NCBI RefSeq assembly: GCF_038051985.1
Contig: NZ_CP150291.1
Coordinates: 2,728,001-2,792,000 of the forward strand
Direction of reading: 5' to 3'
DNA: 64,000 nucleotides
Source of the DNA: Solibacillus sp. FSL H8-0523
Lineage (GTDB): Bacteria > Bacillota > Bacilli > Bacillales_A > Planococcaceae
The stretch's first letter is position 1; each line of letters begins with the position of its first letter. Made by a program: the position numbers and the translations under genes. The notes beneath the pieces were generated by a model. That model was not told where the DNA came from and searched no databases. It worked only from the letters and a program-made list of their open reading frames with translations. Below, in pieces: positions 43,703-52,337 of the stretch.

Positions 43703-45916
43703 TTATTCGTTTACGGTTTGTACGGCTTCGTCCTCAGATAATTTTTCATCTGAATCTTTAATAATTGGTTTTTCAACCTTGCTAGCCGAAATGCCTTCTT
43801 CTACATATTTGTTTTTTAATTCAAAATAGGCATCTAAATATTCTCTCGCTGTTAAATTGGCATGTGGTAAGTAGTTACTATCACTAAAATTCGTCGTTGC
43901 CCACGGATAAATAATCGCATAGGCAATTTCCGGATTTTCAAACGGCGCATAACCTACATTTACAATATTAATTGTATCTGTCCCATACTTCTCTTTTTGC
44001 GGTCCATAATAGACTACCTGGGCTGTACCGGTTTTACCTGCTGCTGTATATTTTGCCGTTTCAAATTGTCTACGAGAAGAGCCATTTGAGCCAAAGAAAA
44101 CTCGTCGTAAGCCTTCTTGAACTTGTTTAATTTCAGCTTCACTGTTTTCAATACGATTTAAAATAGTAGGTGTTACTTCATCTACTATTTGCCCTAAATT
44201 TTCACCATCTGGAGAAGGTTTTCTAATTTCTTTTAGCATGCGTGGTTGAATTCGATAGCCGCCATTTGAAATTGTCGAGATGTACTGTGCTAATTGCATT
44301 GTTGTGTAAGTATCGAACTGTCCAATTGCTAAGTTTAGTAATTTTACATCTGTATCAGGATCGGCTTGATAACCGACTGTTTCACCCGGTAAATCAATTC
44401 CTGTTGGCACACCTAATCCAAATTGTGCGTATTCATTTCGCATTGTTTGTAGTGTTCCATTATCTAAACTAAAACGAGAACCTGCTGAATACGAACGTCC
44501 ACCGACGCCCATTGCAATCTTAAACATATACACGTTTGAAGAACGCTCAAGAGCCGTTAAATCGTCTAACATCACACTGCCACCCTTATTAAATAAAGAG
44601 TTTAATGTAATATTCCCGATACGCATCGGAGCATCAAGCATGACTGTACCTGGCTTAATGACATCTTCGTTATAGCCCATTAATACAGTTGCCGCTTTTA
44701 TAGAAGAACCTGCTTCATATGCGGTTGTAAAAGTACCATAAGAATAATCAACTATATAAGGCTTGCCTGTCTCTTCATCTTTTTCGATTTTCTTACCCAC
44801 TACTGAAAGAAGTTCGCCCGTTTGTGGATTCATAGCAACCATAAACGCCCGATCTAATAAATCAGAACCGCCTCTCGATTTTAACTCTAGTAAATGACGC
44901 TCTACGATTTCTTCTGCTTTCTTTTGTAATTCACTATCAATCGTCGTTAATAAATCTTTACCAGGTTCTCCATCAAAAGTAGTCACCGTTTCGACAACTT
45001 GCCCTTTTTTATTTGTTAAGTTTTTAACGACTGATTTTTCACCTTGTAAGATTTCTTCGTATTGGGCTTCGAAATACGATTCCCCGACACGGTCATTTCG
45101 TGAGTAATCACGCGCTAAATAGTGATTTAACTGTGATTTCGGAACACCTTTACTCGGTACCGTTGTACGACCTAAAATCGCTAATGGTGACAAACGAACA
45201 CGCTTCCAGTCCGTTGTTGTATTGACACCTGGTAATTCTGATAATTGCTCAGAAACACGGGCAAACTCATCTGCTGTTACATCTTCACCTTTAATAATTT
45301 GTGGTGATAAATTATAACCAGTCATCATTTCTCGGTAAATTGCTAATACTTCTAAATCGAAGTCAGATAACTGCGCTAACTCCTGTTCTGTAATTCGTTC
45401 ACGGATACGACGATCATATTCTTGGTTCACTTCTTTTGTTTCGATTTCCTCGAACTGATTGCGGTACTTCGTCATTTCCTCTTGCGTCACTTTTGCTTTT
45501 GCATCTTCTGGATTACGTAATATCCAGAAATCTAGCTTATCACGCAGCGTGACTTTCTTTGTGGGCTGGTCAATTAAACGGGCCAGCTTTTCAGCAATTT
45601 CAAGCATTTCTGCTGATTTTGTCGTTTGCATTTTCGTGTAGGTAATCGCATTTTCAGGTTGATTATCTACTAGCACACGCCCGTAGCGATCAAAAATCCG
45701 ACCACGTGGTACACTTGTGTTAACACGAACCTCTTCTGTACGTTCTAATGCTCGTACATAGTCCTCACCCTTAACAATTTGTAAATATCCTAAACGGAAA
45801 ATTAATGCAGAAAATAGGACAAATATTGAAAAGAAAAGGACGTTCATCCGAAATGTTAAGCTCGCACGTTGCTGTGCCTTTGGATTCGGCTTACGATTTT
45901 GCGGTATTTTACGCAA
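43703..45916 (-). CDS. pbpA: Class B penicillin-binding protein, PbpA/PBP2A-like transpeptidase
   Basis: 737 residues. One N-terminal membrane helix (about 25-48) is followed by the pedestal domain (VPRGRIFDRYGRVLVDN) and the transpeptidase domain with SxxK in AGSSIKAATV, SxN in SSNVYMFK and KTG in AAGKTGTAQ. It cross-links peptidoglycan at the outer membrane face, by family and neighbours (sodA, pst) for side-wall elongation. The start is probably a TTG at 45916, 6 bases after AAAGGGGTG; a GTG at 45925 overlaps that site. The family name is firm, the paralogue less so. Confidence 0.93.
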   Translation of the reverse strand: MRKIPQNRKPNPKAQQRASLTFRMNVLFFSIFVLFSALIFRLGYLQIVKGEDYVRALERTEEVRVNTSVPRGRIFDRYGRVLVDNQPENAITYTKMQTTKSAEMLEIAEKLARLIDQPTKKVTLRDKLDFWILRNPEDAKAKVTQEEMTKYRNQFEEIETKEVNQEYDRRIRERITEQELAQLSDFDLEVLAIYREMMTGYNLSPQIIKGEDVTADEFARVSEQLSELPGVNTTTDWKRVRLSPLAILGRTTVPSKGVPKSQLNHYLARDYSRNDRVGESYFEAQYEEILQGEKSVVKNLTNKKGQVVETVTTFDGEPGKDLLTTIDSELQKKAEEIVERHLLELKSRGGSDLLDRAFMVAMNPQTGELLSVVGKKIEKDEETGKPYIVDYSYGTFTTAYEAGSSIKAATVLMGYNEDVIKPGTVMLDAPMRIGNITLNSLFNKGGSVMLDDLTALERSSNVYMFKIAMGVGGRSYSAGSRFSLDNGTLQTMRNEYAQFGLGVPTGIDLPGETVGYQADPDTDVKLLNLAIGQFDTYTTMQLAQYISTISNGGYRIQPRMLKEIRKPSPDGENLGQIVDEVTPTILNRIENSEAEIKQVQEGLRRVFFGSNGSSRRQFETAKYTAAGKTGTAQVVYYGPQKEKYGTDTINIVNVGYAPFENPEIAYAIIYPWATTNFSDSNYLPHANLTAREYLDAYFELKNKYVEEGISASKVEKPIIKDSDEKLSEDEAVQTVNE

Positions 45917-46101
45917 AATAAGCACCCCTTTCTTACTTATGTAGTGGTTAGTTGATACATAATCATAGCTTTTAGTATAACACCGGAAACGACTTGAAAA
46001 AAGAGAAGAGTTCGTAAATCGTCACCTTTTAGACGGGTCAAAACAAGAAAAGTTTCCATTTTGTTTGAACTTGAGTGAAAATAACGAGAGAGGTGATCTT
46101 G

Positions 46102-46467
46102 TTGAATAGTTTGGTCGTCGGAATTGGTGGCGCGCTTGGTGCAATGACGCGCTACTTTCTTAGTGAGTTTTTCCCTTCAAGCAATGGCTTTCCTTATTTA
46201 ACTATGCTGATTAATTGGAGTGGGAGCTTGTTTTTTGCACTTTTATTTTTGAAGTTACCTACAAAGCGAGCTTGGCTTAAACTCGGGGCTACAACTGGCT
46301 TTTTAGGGGGCTTTACGACCTTTTCTACATTTAGTATCGAAACGATTCAATTATTCGAACGACAACAATATGGGCAAGCCATTTTGTATAGTAGTGCTAG
46401 TCTAATTGGCTCGGTTCTGTGCTGTTATTTTGCTTATCACTTTGTTAAAAAGGTGGTGACCCATTAA
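46102..46467 (+). CDS. crcB: Fluoride channel subunit CrcB/Fluc, first copy
   Basis: 121 residues, four membrane helices. Conserved marks are GIGGALGAMTRYFLSEFF at the start, LINWSGSLFF and GFLGGFTTFSTFSIET with the TTFS break in helix 3. Fluc channels export fluoride passively as dual-topology dimers. A longer frame from 46075 exists, but AGAGGTGATC points to a TTG at 46102. It overlaps the second copy (TAATG), so they likely form a heterodimer. I see no fluoride riboswitch upstream. Confidence 0.9.
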   Translation: MNSLVVGIGGALGAMTRYFLSEFFPSSNGFPYLTMLINWSGSLFFALLFLKLPTKRAWLKLGATTGFLGGFTTFSTFSIETIQLFERQQYGQAILYSSASLIGSVLCCYFAYHFVKKVVTH

Positions 46468-46805
46468 TGATTGGCGTTGCAATTGGTGGATTTTTCGGTG
46501 CCATTTTACGCTTTCAATTCAGTCAGTGGATCCATACAAAATGGAAAAGGGAAAAATTTATTGCGACCTTGTTCGTCAATAGCATCGGCTCGCTCTTACT
46601 CGGATTATTTTTGGGGAATTCTTATGGGAGTTTTACAACACAGCTCATTGCGGTAGGCTTTTTAGGTGCCTTTACGACCTTCTCTACTTTTTCGTTTGAG
46701 GTTGTTCAATTATTCGAACAGCGCCGCGTAAACACTGCGCTCATTTATGCAGGTAGTTCAGCTGCAATCAGTATCATTTTTGCATTTGTTGGCTACACGT
46801 TTTAA
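46467..46805 (+). CDS. crcB: Fluoride channel subunit CrcB/Fluc, second copy
   Basis: 112 residues, four membrane helices. AIGGFFGAILRFQFSQW, FVNSIGSLLLG and GFLGAFTTFSTFSFEVVQLF match Fluc. Its start overlaps the stop of the first copy by one base. The two copies differ in loop charges, as expected for paired subunits with fixed opposite orientations. AAGGTGG lies inside the preceding gene as its ribosome site. A convergent terminator follows. Confidence 0.92.
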   Translation: MIGVAIGGFFGAILRFQFSQWIHTKWKREKFIATLFVNSIGSLLLGLFLGNSYGSFTTQLIAVGFLGAFTTFSTFSFEVVQLFEQRRVNTALIYAGSSAAISIIFAFVGYTF

Positions 46806-46838
46806 AAAGGAAGTGCCGTTAGAAACGAGCACTTCCTT
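46805..46838. terminator. Terminator between crcB pair and uspA
   Basis: Stem AAGGAAGTGC / GCACTTCCTT, 12-base loop, flanked by A and T runs. Confidence 0.8.
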
Positions 46839-46843
46839 CAATT

Positions 46844-47287
46844 TTATAAATTTCGTACTACTAAGACATCGCATTTTGCGATACGCACAATTGCTTCAGA
46901 AACCGACCCCATTAGAAAACGCTCGACCTCCCCCTTACCGGTTACACCACAAACAATTAAATCAATTTGCTTTGCCTGTGGAAGATCTCGCGCGATAATT
47001 TGACGTGGGGCACCATATTCTATGAACGTTTCTACGTTTTCAACACCCGCATCCTTTGCCATCGACCTATGCGAATTCAGCATTTCTGTCGCAAGACCAC
47101 TTGCTTTATCTGCCATGTTTAAATTATACGATTCATAAAATGCGAACGACCGTGTATCAATGACATGTACTACATAGAGTGTTGAATTCACATTATTTAT
47201 GGCTACTTGAATAGCTCGCTTAAACGCTAGCATCGATTCGTTTGAGCCATCCACTGCCACCAAAATATTTTGATACGTCATACTCAT
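46844..47287 (-). CDS. Universal stress protein, UspA family
   Basis: 147 residues. ILVAVDGSNESMLAFKRAI opens the fold and the ATP-binding pattern GVTGKGEVERFLMGSVSE (G2xG9xGS) is present, so it should bind ATP. It ends with CDVLVVRNL. Cytoplasmic stress-related protein; precise role unknown. GGGGGC precedes the ATG at 47287. Single gene between convergent crcB and the DUF1801 gene. Confidence 0.93.
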   Translation of the reverse strand: MSMTYQNILVAVDGSNESMLAFKRAIQVAINNVNSTLYVVHVIDTRSFAFYESYNLNMADKASGLATEMLNSHRSMAKDAGVENVETFIEYGAPRQIIARDLPQAKQIDLIVCGVTGKGEVERFLMGSVSEAIVRIAKCDVLVVRNL

Positions 47288-47354
47288 GAAAATGCCCCCT
47301 TTTCTTATTATTATGTATAAATACCCTTGTTCATTTCAACATAAAACGTTTATA

Positions 47355-47387
47355 AAAAAACAGCTTTGTAGACATATGCCAAAGCTG
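47355..47387 (-). terminator. Terminator of the DUF1801 gene
   Basis: Stem CAGCTTTG / CAAAGCTG followed by seven T on the minus strand. Confidence 0.8.
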
Positions 47388-47439
47388 CTTGAAGGTTAGA
47401 ATGTAGTAATCTGCATAAGCATTTGATAAAAAATGAAGC

Positions 47440-47877
47440 TTAGCGTTGAATTTGATTTTCATAAAGCTGTATCCACTGCTTTGGTGTCATCTTTTGGCAA
47501 AGCTGCCCGATTAAATCATAAGGAATGTGCTTGGTGGATGTCCAACGAATACAACTTTTCCCCATATTTAATTTCGTTGGTACAGCTTTTGCATACGCTT
47601 GTTGAAACCACGTTAAAAGCTCTGGATCACTGTAAATACCCATATGGTACAAAGCTAAATGCCGTTTTTGGGCTGCAATCGCCATAAAAGGTAGCGGTGT
47701 GTTTGGCGTCACATGATAGCCTTTAGAATAGGTTGCTAGCGGTATGCTATACGCAAGCATATTGCGGTCTAATGATTTTTCAAAGCCTTCTGGCAAATTT
47801 TCTTCAATGGTTACCATCAATTTTACAAAAGCCTCATGCCACTTCTCATCAATTTGTGCAATAAATTCGTCAAACAT
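47440..47877 (-). CDS. DUF1801 family protein
   Basis: 145 residues. The pattern EENLPEGFEKSLDRNMLAYS, VTPNTPLPFMAIAAQKRHLA and KLNMGKSCIRWTSTKHIPYD matches DUF1801, which includes Bacillus YdhG-type proteins suggested to bind iron or phosphate. The fold is alpha/beta and cytoplasmic. Function unproven. GGGGG lies 9 bases before the ATG at 47877; the frame continues to 47916 without a better site. Confidence 0.82.
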   Translation of the reverse strand: MFDEFIAQIDEKWHEAFVKLMVTIEENLPEGFEKSLDRNMLAYSIPLATYSKGYHVTPNTPLPFMAIAAQKRHLALYHMGIYSDPELLTWFQQAYAKAVPTKLNMGKSCIRWTSTKHIPYDLIGQLCQKMTPKQWIQLYENQIQR

Positions 47878-47930
47878 ACATTTAACCCCCTTTTCTAGAA
47901 ATCTTAGCAAAACCATTGCTTTATGAAAAG

Positions 47931-47965
47931 AAAAAAACGCATGAGAACAAGTTGTCCCATGCGTT
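47931..47965 (-). terminator. Terminator downstream of sodA
   Basis: Stem AACGCATGAGAAC / GTTGTCCCATGCGTT with A-run and T-run flanks. It lies 75 bases past sodA; the gap holds a weaker hairpin GCACC / GGGTGC. Confidence 0.65.
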
Positions 47966-48041
47966 TTTGCTAGTAACTATTTTGCACCTGTCGCTTCGCT
48001 TTCGGGTGCAGAAATAATTAACTCTTATACGGAAAATTTAA

Positions 48042-48647
48042 TTATTTAGCAGCGTTGAATTTAGCTTCAACAACATCCCAGTTCACTACATTCCAGAAGT
48101 TACCAATGTACTCTGGACGACGGTTTTGGCATTTTAAGTAGTAAGCATGCTCCCAAACGTCTAAGCCTAAAACTGGAGTTTTACCTTCCATTACTGGAGA
48201 GTCTTGGTTTGGAGTTGAAGTTACAGCAACGCCGTCACCATCAACGATTAACCAAGCCCAGCCTGAACCGAAACGAGTCGTTGCAGCTTTAGCGAACTCT
48301 TCTTTGAAAGCGTCAAAAGAACCGAATTTAGCTTCGATTGCAGCTTTAACGTTTCCTACTGGTGTGTTAGAACCGCCTGGAGCGATTACTTCCCAGAATA
48401 ATGTGTGGTTAGCATGACCGCCACCGTTGTTACGTACAGCGCCTTGCTTGTCAGCTGGTAATGCGTCTAAGTTAGCGATTAATTCGTTAATGTCTTTGTC
48501 AGCGAATTCAGTACCTTCTAAAGCTGCGTTTACGTTAGCCACGTAAGTAGCGTGGTGTTTAGAGTGGTGGATTTCCATTGTTGTTGCATCGATGTGTGGC
48601 TCTAAAGCATCGTATGCGTAAGTTAATTCTGGTAATTTGAATGACAT
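48042..48647 (-). CDS. sodA: Superoxide dismutase, Mn/Fe type
   Basis: 201 residues. Metal ligands: His in [13 protein letters not shown] (about H27), His in [13 protein letters not shown] (about H81), Asp and His in [21 protein letters not shown] ends the fold. GGSNTP and the surrounding residues fit Mn-SodA of Bacillales. It removes superoxide in the cytoplasm. GGGAGGAAT precedes the ATG. Neighbours yqgC and PBP agree with B. subtilis order. Confidence 0.98.
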   Translation of the reverse strand: MSFKLPELTYAYDALEPHIDATTMEIHHSKHHATYVANVNAALEGTEFADKDINELIANLDALPADKQGAVRNNGGGHANHTLFWEVIAPGGSNTPVGNVKAAIEAKFGSFDAFKEEFAKAATTRFGSGWAWLIVDGDGVAVTSTPNQDSPVMEGKTPVLGLDVWEHAYYLKCQNRRPEYIGNFWNVVNWDVVEAKFNAAK

Positions 48648-48903
48648 AATTTATTCCTCCCTGGAACAATAAGTTTAATGTTGATTACAGTACTAGGTTA
48701 TCAAAAACTGAGCTGGCATTCAATGAAAAAATGAACATTTCAGCCTTTTGACGGAAAAAGTATTTTTACTTATCCTTCACCCGATAGTAATCATTTCCAT
48801 ACTCAGTGTAAGCTACTGGGTACTTACTTTTCAACTGATAGGCTCGCATAAATTATACCTTGATATAATTGCGTCAAGATTCGGCTTTGCGTATTCAAAG
48901 AAG

Positions 48904-49383
48904 TTAAATGGCAAAAAAGAAAATCGCAATCATTATTGCTTGAATAATACCTTTTGTTGCGACCGATGTTAAAAAGCCGATAACAGAACCAACACCAACT
49001 TTTACTGCTTTGTTAAAATCCGTGCGGTCCACGATTAATTCACCAATAATCGCCCCTAAAAAAGGACCAGCAATAATCCCGGCAAATGGAATTACAAACG
49101 GGCCAACTAGCAACCCAATCGTTGAGCCCCACATTCCTGCTTTTGAGCCACCAAATTTTTTCACACCGACTAAATTCGCCACCGTATCGGCTGCAAACAA
49201 TAGTGCCACAAATAAGATTTCAATTACCCAGAACCACCACGGTAATTCACTAAAACCGTAAAATAAGCCATATACAATAAACCCACCAAGTAAAAACACT
49301 ACTGACGGAATAATCGGATACACTAATCCAACAAATGCGATGATAAACAACACAATGATCAAACCCCATGCCACAATATCCAT
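48904..49383 (-). CDS. yqgC: DUF456 family membrane protein (YqgC-like)
   Basis: 159 residues, four or more glycine-rich membrane helices ([55 protein letters not shown]). The Gly-Xaa-Xaa-Gly pattern is typical of DUF456. Function unknown. It lies upstream of sodA as yqgC does in B. subtilis. The 256 bases between sodA and this gene hold nothing I can identify. AGGAAGTGG precedes the ATG. Confidence 0.88.
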   Translation of the reverse strand: MDIVAWGLIIVLFIIAFVGLVYPIIPSVVFLLGGFIVYGLFYGFSELPWWFWVIEILFVALLFAADTVANLVGVKKFGGSKAGMWGSTIGLLVGPFVIPFAGIIAGPFLGAIIGELIVDRTDFNKAVKVGVGSVIGFLTSVATKGIIQAIMIAIFFFAI

Positions 49384-49517
49384 GTTGCCACTTCCTTATC
49401 TAAAAGATTTCACTAACTATACGAAATTGACTACAAAAAGATTCAAAATTCCGCTTCAAGAGTTTAATTGGAGAAATTTTCATGTTACACTATTTTTGCA
49501 GGAGGAGTCCTATACAT

Positions 49518-50027
49518 ATGAAAAATATTACACACATGCAGCTATTTATCGATAGCTTAATCAGCCCTAAAAAATTAGGTGCATATCGCATTCTTTCAAT
49601 CGGAAAGGTGATGCAATATGCCTTTTTAATGATTGCCTTACTTACAGCCTTTTCATTCGGCCAATTTGTTACTAGTGGTACCGATGCCATTTTTGGCTAT
49701 TCTGAAATTGAAACGTATGCCAATGACATTTCGTGGATTGTGTATCCAATTGGCGTTGTGTTTTTATTCGTTTTAAATACAAGTATTTACTTTATTAAAG
49801 TGAGCCTTTACGCGCTTGCTGGCCTGTTTTTCGTAGGACCGATGAAGCGCCGCGGGGAATATCGTCAGGTGTGGCGTACTTCTGTATTTGCTTGTACATG
49901 GGCTACCATTTTAACAATGCTTGGTCATCTAATCCCGATTTCTTCAACAATTCTCACAATGATTAGTATTTTTATTACGATGCTCTTTATTATTCTTGCG
50001 TTAACAAAATACCCATTAGCCAAATAA
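49518..50027 (+). CDS. yqgB: DUF1189 family membrane protein (YqgB-like)
   Basis: 169 residues with four to five membrane helices and a short N-terminal cytoplasmic part (MKNITHMQLFIDSLISPKK). The conserved FFVGPMKRRGEYRQVWRTS... loop and YPIGVVFLFVLN helix match DUF1189. Some members modulate maltose transport or ESX-like systems, but none of those partners is here. GGAGGAG precedes the ATG at 49518. Divergent from yqgC. Confidence 0.82.
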   Translation: MKNITHMQLFIDSLISPKKLGAYRILSIGKVMQYAFLMIALLTAFSFGQFVTSGTDAIFGYSEIETYANDISWIVYPIGVVFLFVLNTSIYFIKVSLYALAGLFFVGPMKRRGEYRQVWRTSVFACTWATILTMLGHLIPISSTILTMISIFITMLFIILALTKYPLAK

Positions 50028-50037
50028 TAAAACCACG

Positions 50038-50088
50038 CCCTCTCGCATATGATTACGTTAAACAATCATATCGTGGAGGGATTTTTTT
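50038..50088 (+). promoter_or_regulatory. Terminator-like hairpin that covers the yqfZ ribosome site
   Basis: CCCTC (50038-50042) pairs with GAGGG (50076-50080) and ATATGATT (50047-50054) with AATCATAT (50064-50071). A run of seven T follows, and the yqfZ TTG start lies within its end. The GGAGGG ribosome site is in the right arm. Confidence 0.5.
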
Positions 50089-50419
50089 GCGCTTTTTGAT
50101 TACATCGATCATCGTACTCGTACTCATCTTTGTCATAAAGGTTGATTTACAGGAAGGGACCATCCCTATGGCTTCCTTTTATAAAACAGAAGTGCCTTGT
50201 GTAGAGCAAGAATTACAATATGTCGCCGTTCAAGTACAACCCGATGATACAATCTATAGTTTATTCGCCGCAACGCCCTCTCCTATTAAAACAACTTTTC
50301 CTGAACGACTCTCACAATTTTATGAGCTTAATCCACATTTGCAATTACAAACACTGATTCCTGGAAATACGGTCCTCATCCCACTCCTAACAAACACGAC
50401 AAATTTATGCCCAAAATGA
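50087..50419 (+). CDS. yqfZ: LysM-like protein (YqfZ-like)
   Basis: 110 residues. One N-terminal membrane helix (about 2-18) is followed by an outside region whose C-terminal half fits LysM: VQPDDTIYSLF, then LSQFYELNPHLQ, then LIPGNTVLIPL. LysM binds N-acetylglucosamine chains. An insert of about 12 residues (AATPSPIKTTFP) lies between strand and helix. Position beside ispG agrees with yqfZ. The start is a TTG behind GGAGGGA, which is buried in a hairpin. Two cysteines (C38 and C108 approx.) may pair outside. Confidence 0.75.
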   Translation: MRFLITSIIVLVLIFVIKVDLQEGTIPMASFYKTEVPCVEQELQYVAVQVQPDDTIYSLFAATPSPIKTTFPERLSQFYELNPHLQLQTLIPGNTVLIPLLTNTTNLCPK

Positions 50420-50549
50420 TTTCCTAGCGTTTCTTCCTTGTTCTTCTAATCAGACACTGATAAAATAAGGAACAATGACGGCTTACATATCGTTATATCT
50501 TGTGAGAGATAAAACTACATTAATCAGCCCGAGAAGGAGAGAATTTTTC

Positions 50550-51659
50550 ATGAGTGAAATCGTTCACCGCACAAAAACGCGTCCAGTACGTGTCGGTAAT
50601 TTAACAATTGGTGGCAATAACGAAGTCGTAATCCAAAGTATGTGTACGACAAAAACACATGATGTCGAAGCAACTGTTGCAGAAATTTTACGTTTAGAAG
50701 AAGCAGGTTGCCAAATCGTGCGTGTTGCCGTTCCTGATGAGCGCGCAGCATTAGCTATTCCAGAAATTAAAAAACAAATTAACATTCCATTAGTAGCAGA
50801 TATTCACTTTGACTACAAATTAGCACTTAAAGCCATCGAGGGCGGGATCGATAAAGTTCGTATTAACCCAGGTAACATTGGGCGCCGTGAAAAAGTAGAG
50901 GCAGTTGTCAATGCAGCAAAAGCAAAAGGGATTCCGATTCGTATCGGGGTAAACGCTGGTTCGTTAGAGCGTCACATCCTTGAGAAATACGGCTACCCGA
51001 CTGCAGACGGAATGGTTGAATCTGCCTTACATCACATTAAAATTTTAGAAGACCTAGACTTCCACGATATTATCGTATCGATGAAAGCATCAGATGTTAA
51101 CTTAGCAATCGAAGCATATGAAAAAGCGGCAAAAGCTTTTGATTATCCATTACACTTAGGAATCACAGAATCAGGTACATTATTCGCTGGTACAGTTAAA
51201 TCAGCTGCAGGTCTTGGTGCGATCCTTTCTAAGGGAATTGGGAACACATTACGTATCTCACTTTCTGCTGACCCAGTAGAGGAAATCAAAGTAGCGCGTG
51301 AACTACTAAAATCATTCGGCTTAGCATCAAACATGGCAACATTAATTTCTTGCCCTACATGTGGCCGTATTGAAATTGACTTAATTTCAATCGCAAACGA
51401 AGTAGAAGAATACATTTCTAAATTAAGTGTGCCGTTAAAAGTAGCCGTTCTTGGCTGTGCGGTAAATGGTCCTGGTGAAGCACGTGAAGCGGATATCGGT
51501 ATCGCCGGTGCACGTGGTGAAGGTCTGTTATTTATGAAGGGTAAAACCGTTCGTAAAGTACCAGAAGAAACAATGGTGGAAGAACTGAAAAAAGAAATCG
51601 ATAAATTAGCTGCAGAAATGGCTGAAAAACGTGATGCGGAAGCAAGCGCTAACGCATAA
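50550..51659 (+). CDS. ispG: 4-hydroxy-3-methylbut-2-en-1-yl diphosphate synthase IspG (GcpE)
   Basis: 369 residues. The TIM-barrel part has [20 protein letters not shown] and [14 protein letters not shown]. The iron-sulfur domain carries [12 protein letters not shown] and [13 protein letters not shown] (three cluster cysteines and a Glu). It converts MEcPP to HMBPP, the penultimate MEP-pathway step to isoprenoids. The frame extends to 50475, but GAAGGAGAG precedes the ATG at 50550. yqfW follows by 15 bases, probably in one operon. Confidence 0.98.
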   Translation: MSEIVHRTKTRPVRVGNLTIGGNNEVVIQSMCTTKTHDVEATVAEILRLEEAGCQIVRVAVPDERAALAIPEIKKQINIPLVADIHFDYKLALKAIEGGIDKVRINPGNIGRREKVEAVVNAAKAKGIPIRIGVNAGSLERHILEKYGYPTADGMVESALHHIKILEDLDFHDIIVSMKASDVNLAIEAYEKAAKAFDYPLHLGITESGTLFAGTVKSAAGLGAILSKGIGNTLRISLSADPVEEIKVARELLKSFGLASNMATLISCPTCGRIEIDLISIANEVEEYISKLSVPLKVAVLGCAVNGPGEAREADIGIAGARGEGLLFMKGKTVRKVPEETMVEELKKEIDKLAAEMAEKRDAEASANA

Positions 51660-51674
51660 AAAGGAGCACTGGAA

Positions 51675-52250
51675 ATGACAAACTTAAAGCATCGATTCGG
51701 CATTGATATCGACGGAACGGTTACATGTCCTGCGACATTAATTCCACATATTAATAAGCAGTACAATATTAATATGAAGCTAGATGATGTCACAGAATAT
51801 GATTTTTTAAGTGGCTTTCCATACCCAATAGATCGTAACGAATTCCAAGCTTGGTTTAAAGAAAACGAGCCGCGCATGTATGAGGTAAGCGAGCTTGCCG
51901 CTGATGCTAAGAAGATATTAACCGATTGGCAACAGCAGTACGAGCTATTTTACATTTCAGCACGCGGGGAAAATGTGTTTGATATTACAAAAAATTGGTT
52001 CGACACCTATCAAGTGCCGTATGACCATATCGAATGTATTGGAAGCCATAAAAAAATTGAAATTGCGAAAAAACATCAAGTGGAAGCCTTTTTCGAGGAC
52101 AAGCATGATAACGCGGTGGAAATTGCAGAGGAACTAAACATTCCGGTTGTCTTATTTGATACACCGTACAACCGATTAGCTGTACCAAACAATGTGATTC
52201 GTGTAGCCAACTGGCAACAGGCCAATGAATGGATTCGTAAAAACTTCTAA
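51675..52250 (+). CDS. yqfW: HAD-superfamily 5'-nucleotidase-like protein (YqfW-like)
   Basis: 191 residues. HAD motif I is FGIDIDGTVT, motif II is FYISARGE, a Lys follows in IGSHKKIEIAK, and the acidic motif IV is FFEDKHDNAVEIAE. The type matches the cytoplasmic 5'(3')-deoxyribonucleotidase group. Substrate not certain. It shares a transcript with ispG, as in B. subtilis where the two are close. GGAGC precedes the ATG. A palindromic element and a terminator follow. Confidence 0.88.
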   Translation: MTNLKHRFGIDIDGTVTCPATLIPHINKQYNINMKLDDVTEYDFLSGFPYPIDRNEFQAWFKENEPRMYEVSELAADAKKILTDWQQQYELFYISARGENVFDITKNWFDTYQVPYDHIECIGSHKKIEIAKKHQVEAFFEDKHDNAVEIAEELNIPVVLFDTPYNRLAVPNNVIRVANWQQANEWIRKNF

Positions 52251-52257
52251 TAAGAAC

Positions 52258-52287
52258 AGTGCTAAAGCGCGCTTTAGCCTAGACACT
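52258..52287. repeat. Palindrome-bounded interspersed element, copy C (minimal)
   Basis: An 18-base perfect palindrome GCTAAAGCGCGCTTTAGC (52261-52278) followed by CTAGACACT, bounded by AGTG/CACT. It consists of just the two ends seen in copies A and B joined without a centre. Confidence 0.65.
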
Positions 52288-52290
52288 ATT

Positions 52291-52335
52291 AAAGGGTGTG
52301 TTAAAAGCTTTTGCTTTCGACACACCCTTTTTTCG
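52291..52335. terminator. Bidirectional terminator between yqfW and the muropeptide operon
   Basis: Stem AAAGGGTGTGT / ACACACCCTTT with an 18-base loop, T6 on the plus strand and A-rich on the other side. Confidence 0.85.
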
Positions 52336-52337
52336 AT

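Noticed and set aside
46000-46100. Fluoride riboswitch upstream of the crcB pair
   Set aside because: I looked for the crcB-motif pairing and GG(C/A)GATG-type start; neither is present.
48748-48972. Plus-strand open frame between sodA and yqgC
   Set aside because: No ribosome site, and it runs into the antisense of yqgC; composition is unlike a coding gene.
51143-51877. A 244-codon minus-strand open frame across ispG and yqfW
   Set aside because: It is a mirror of two clear genes, has low-complexity Ser/Ile/Pro content and no ribosome site or family match.
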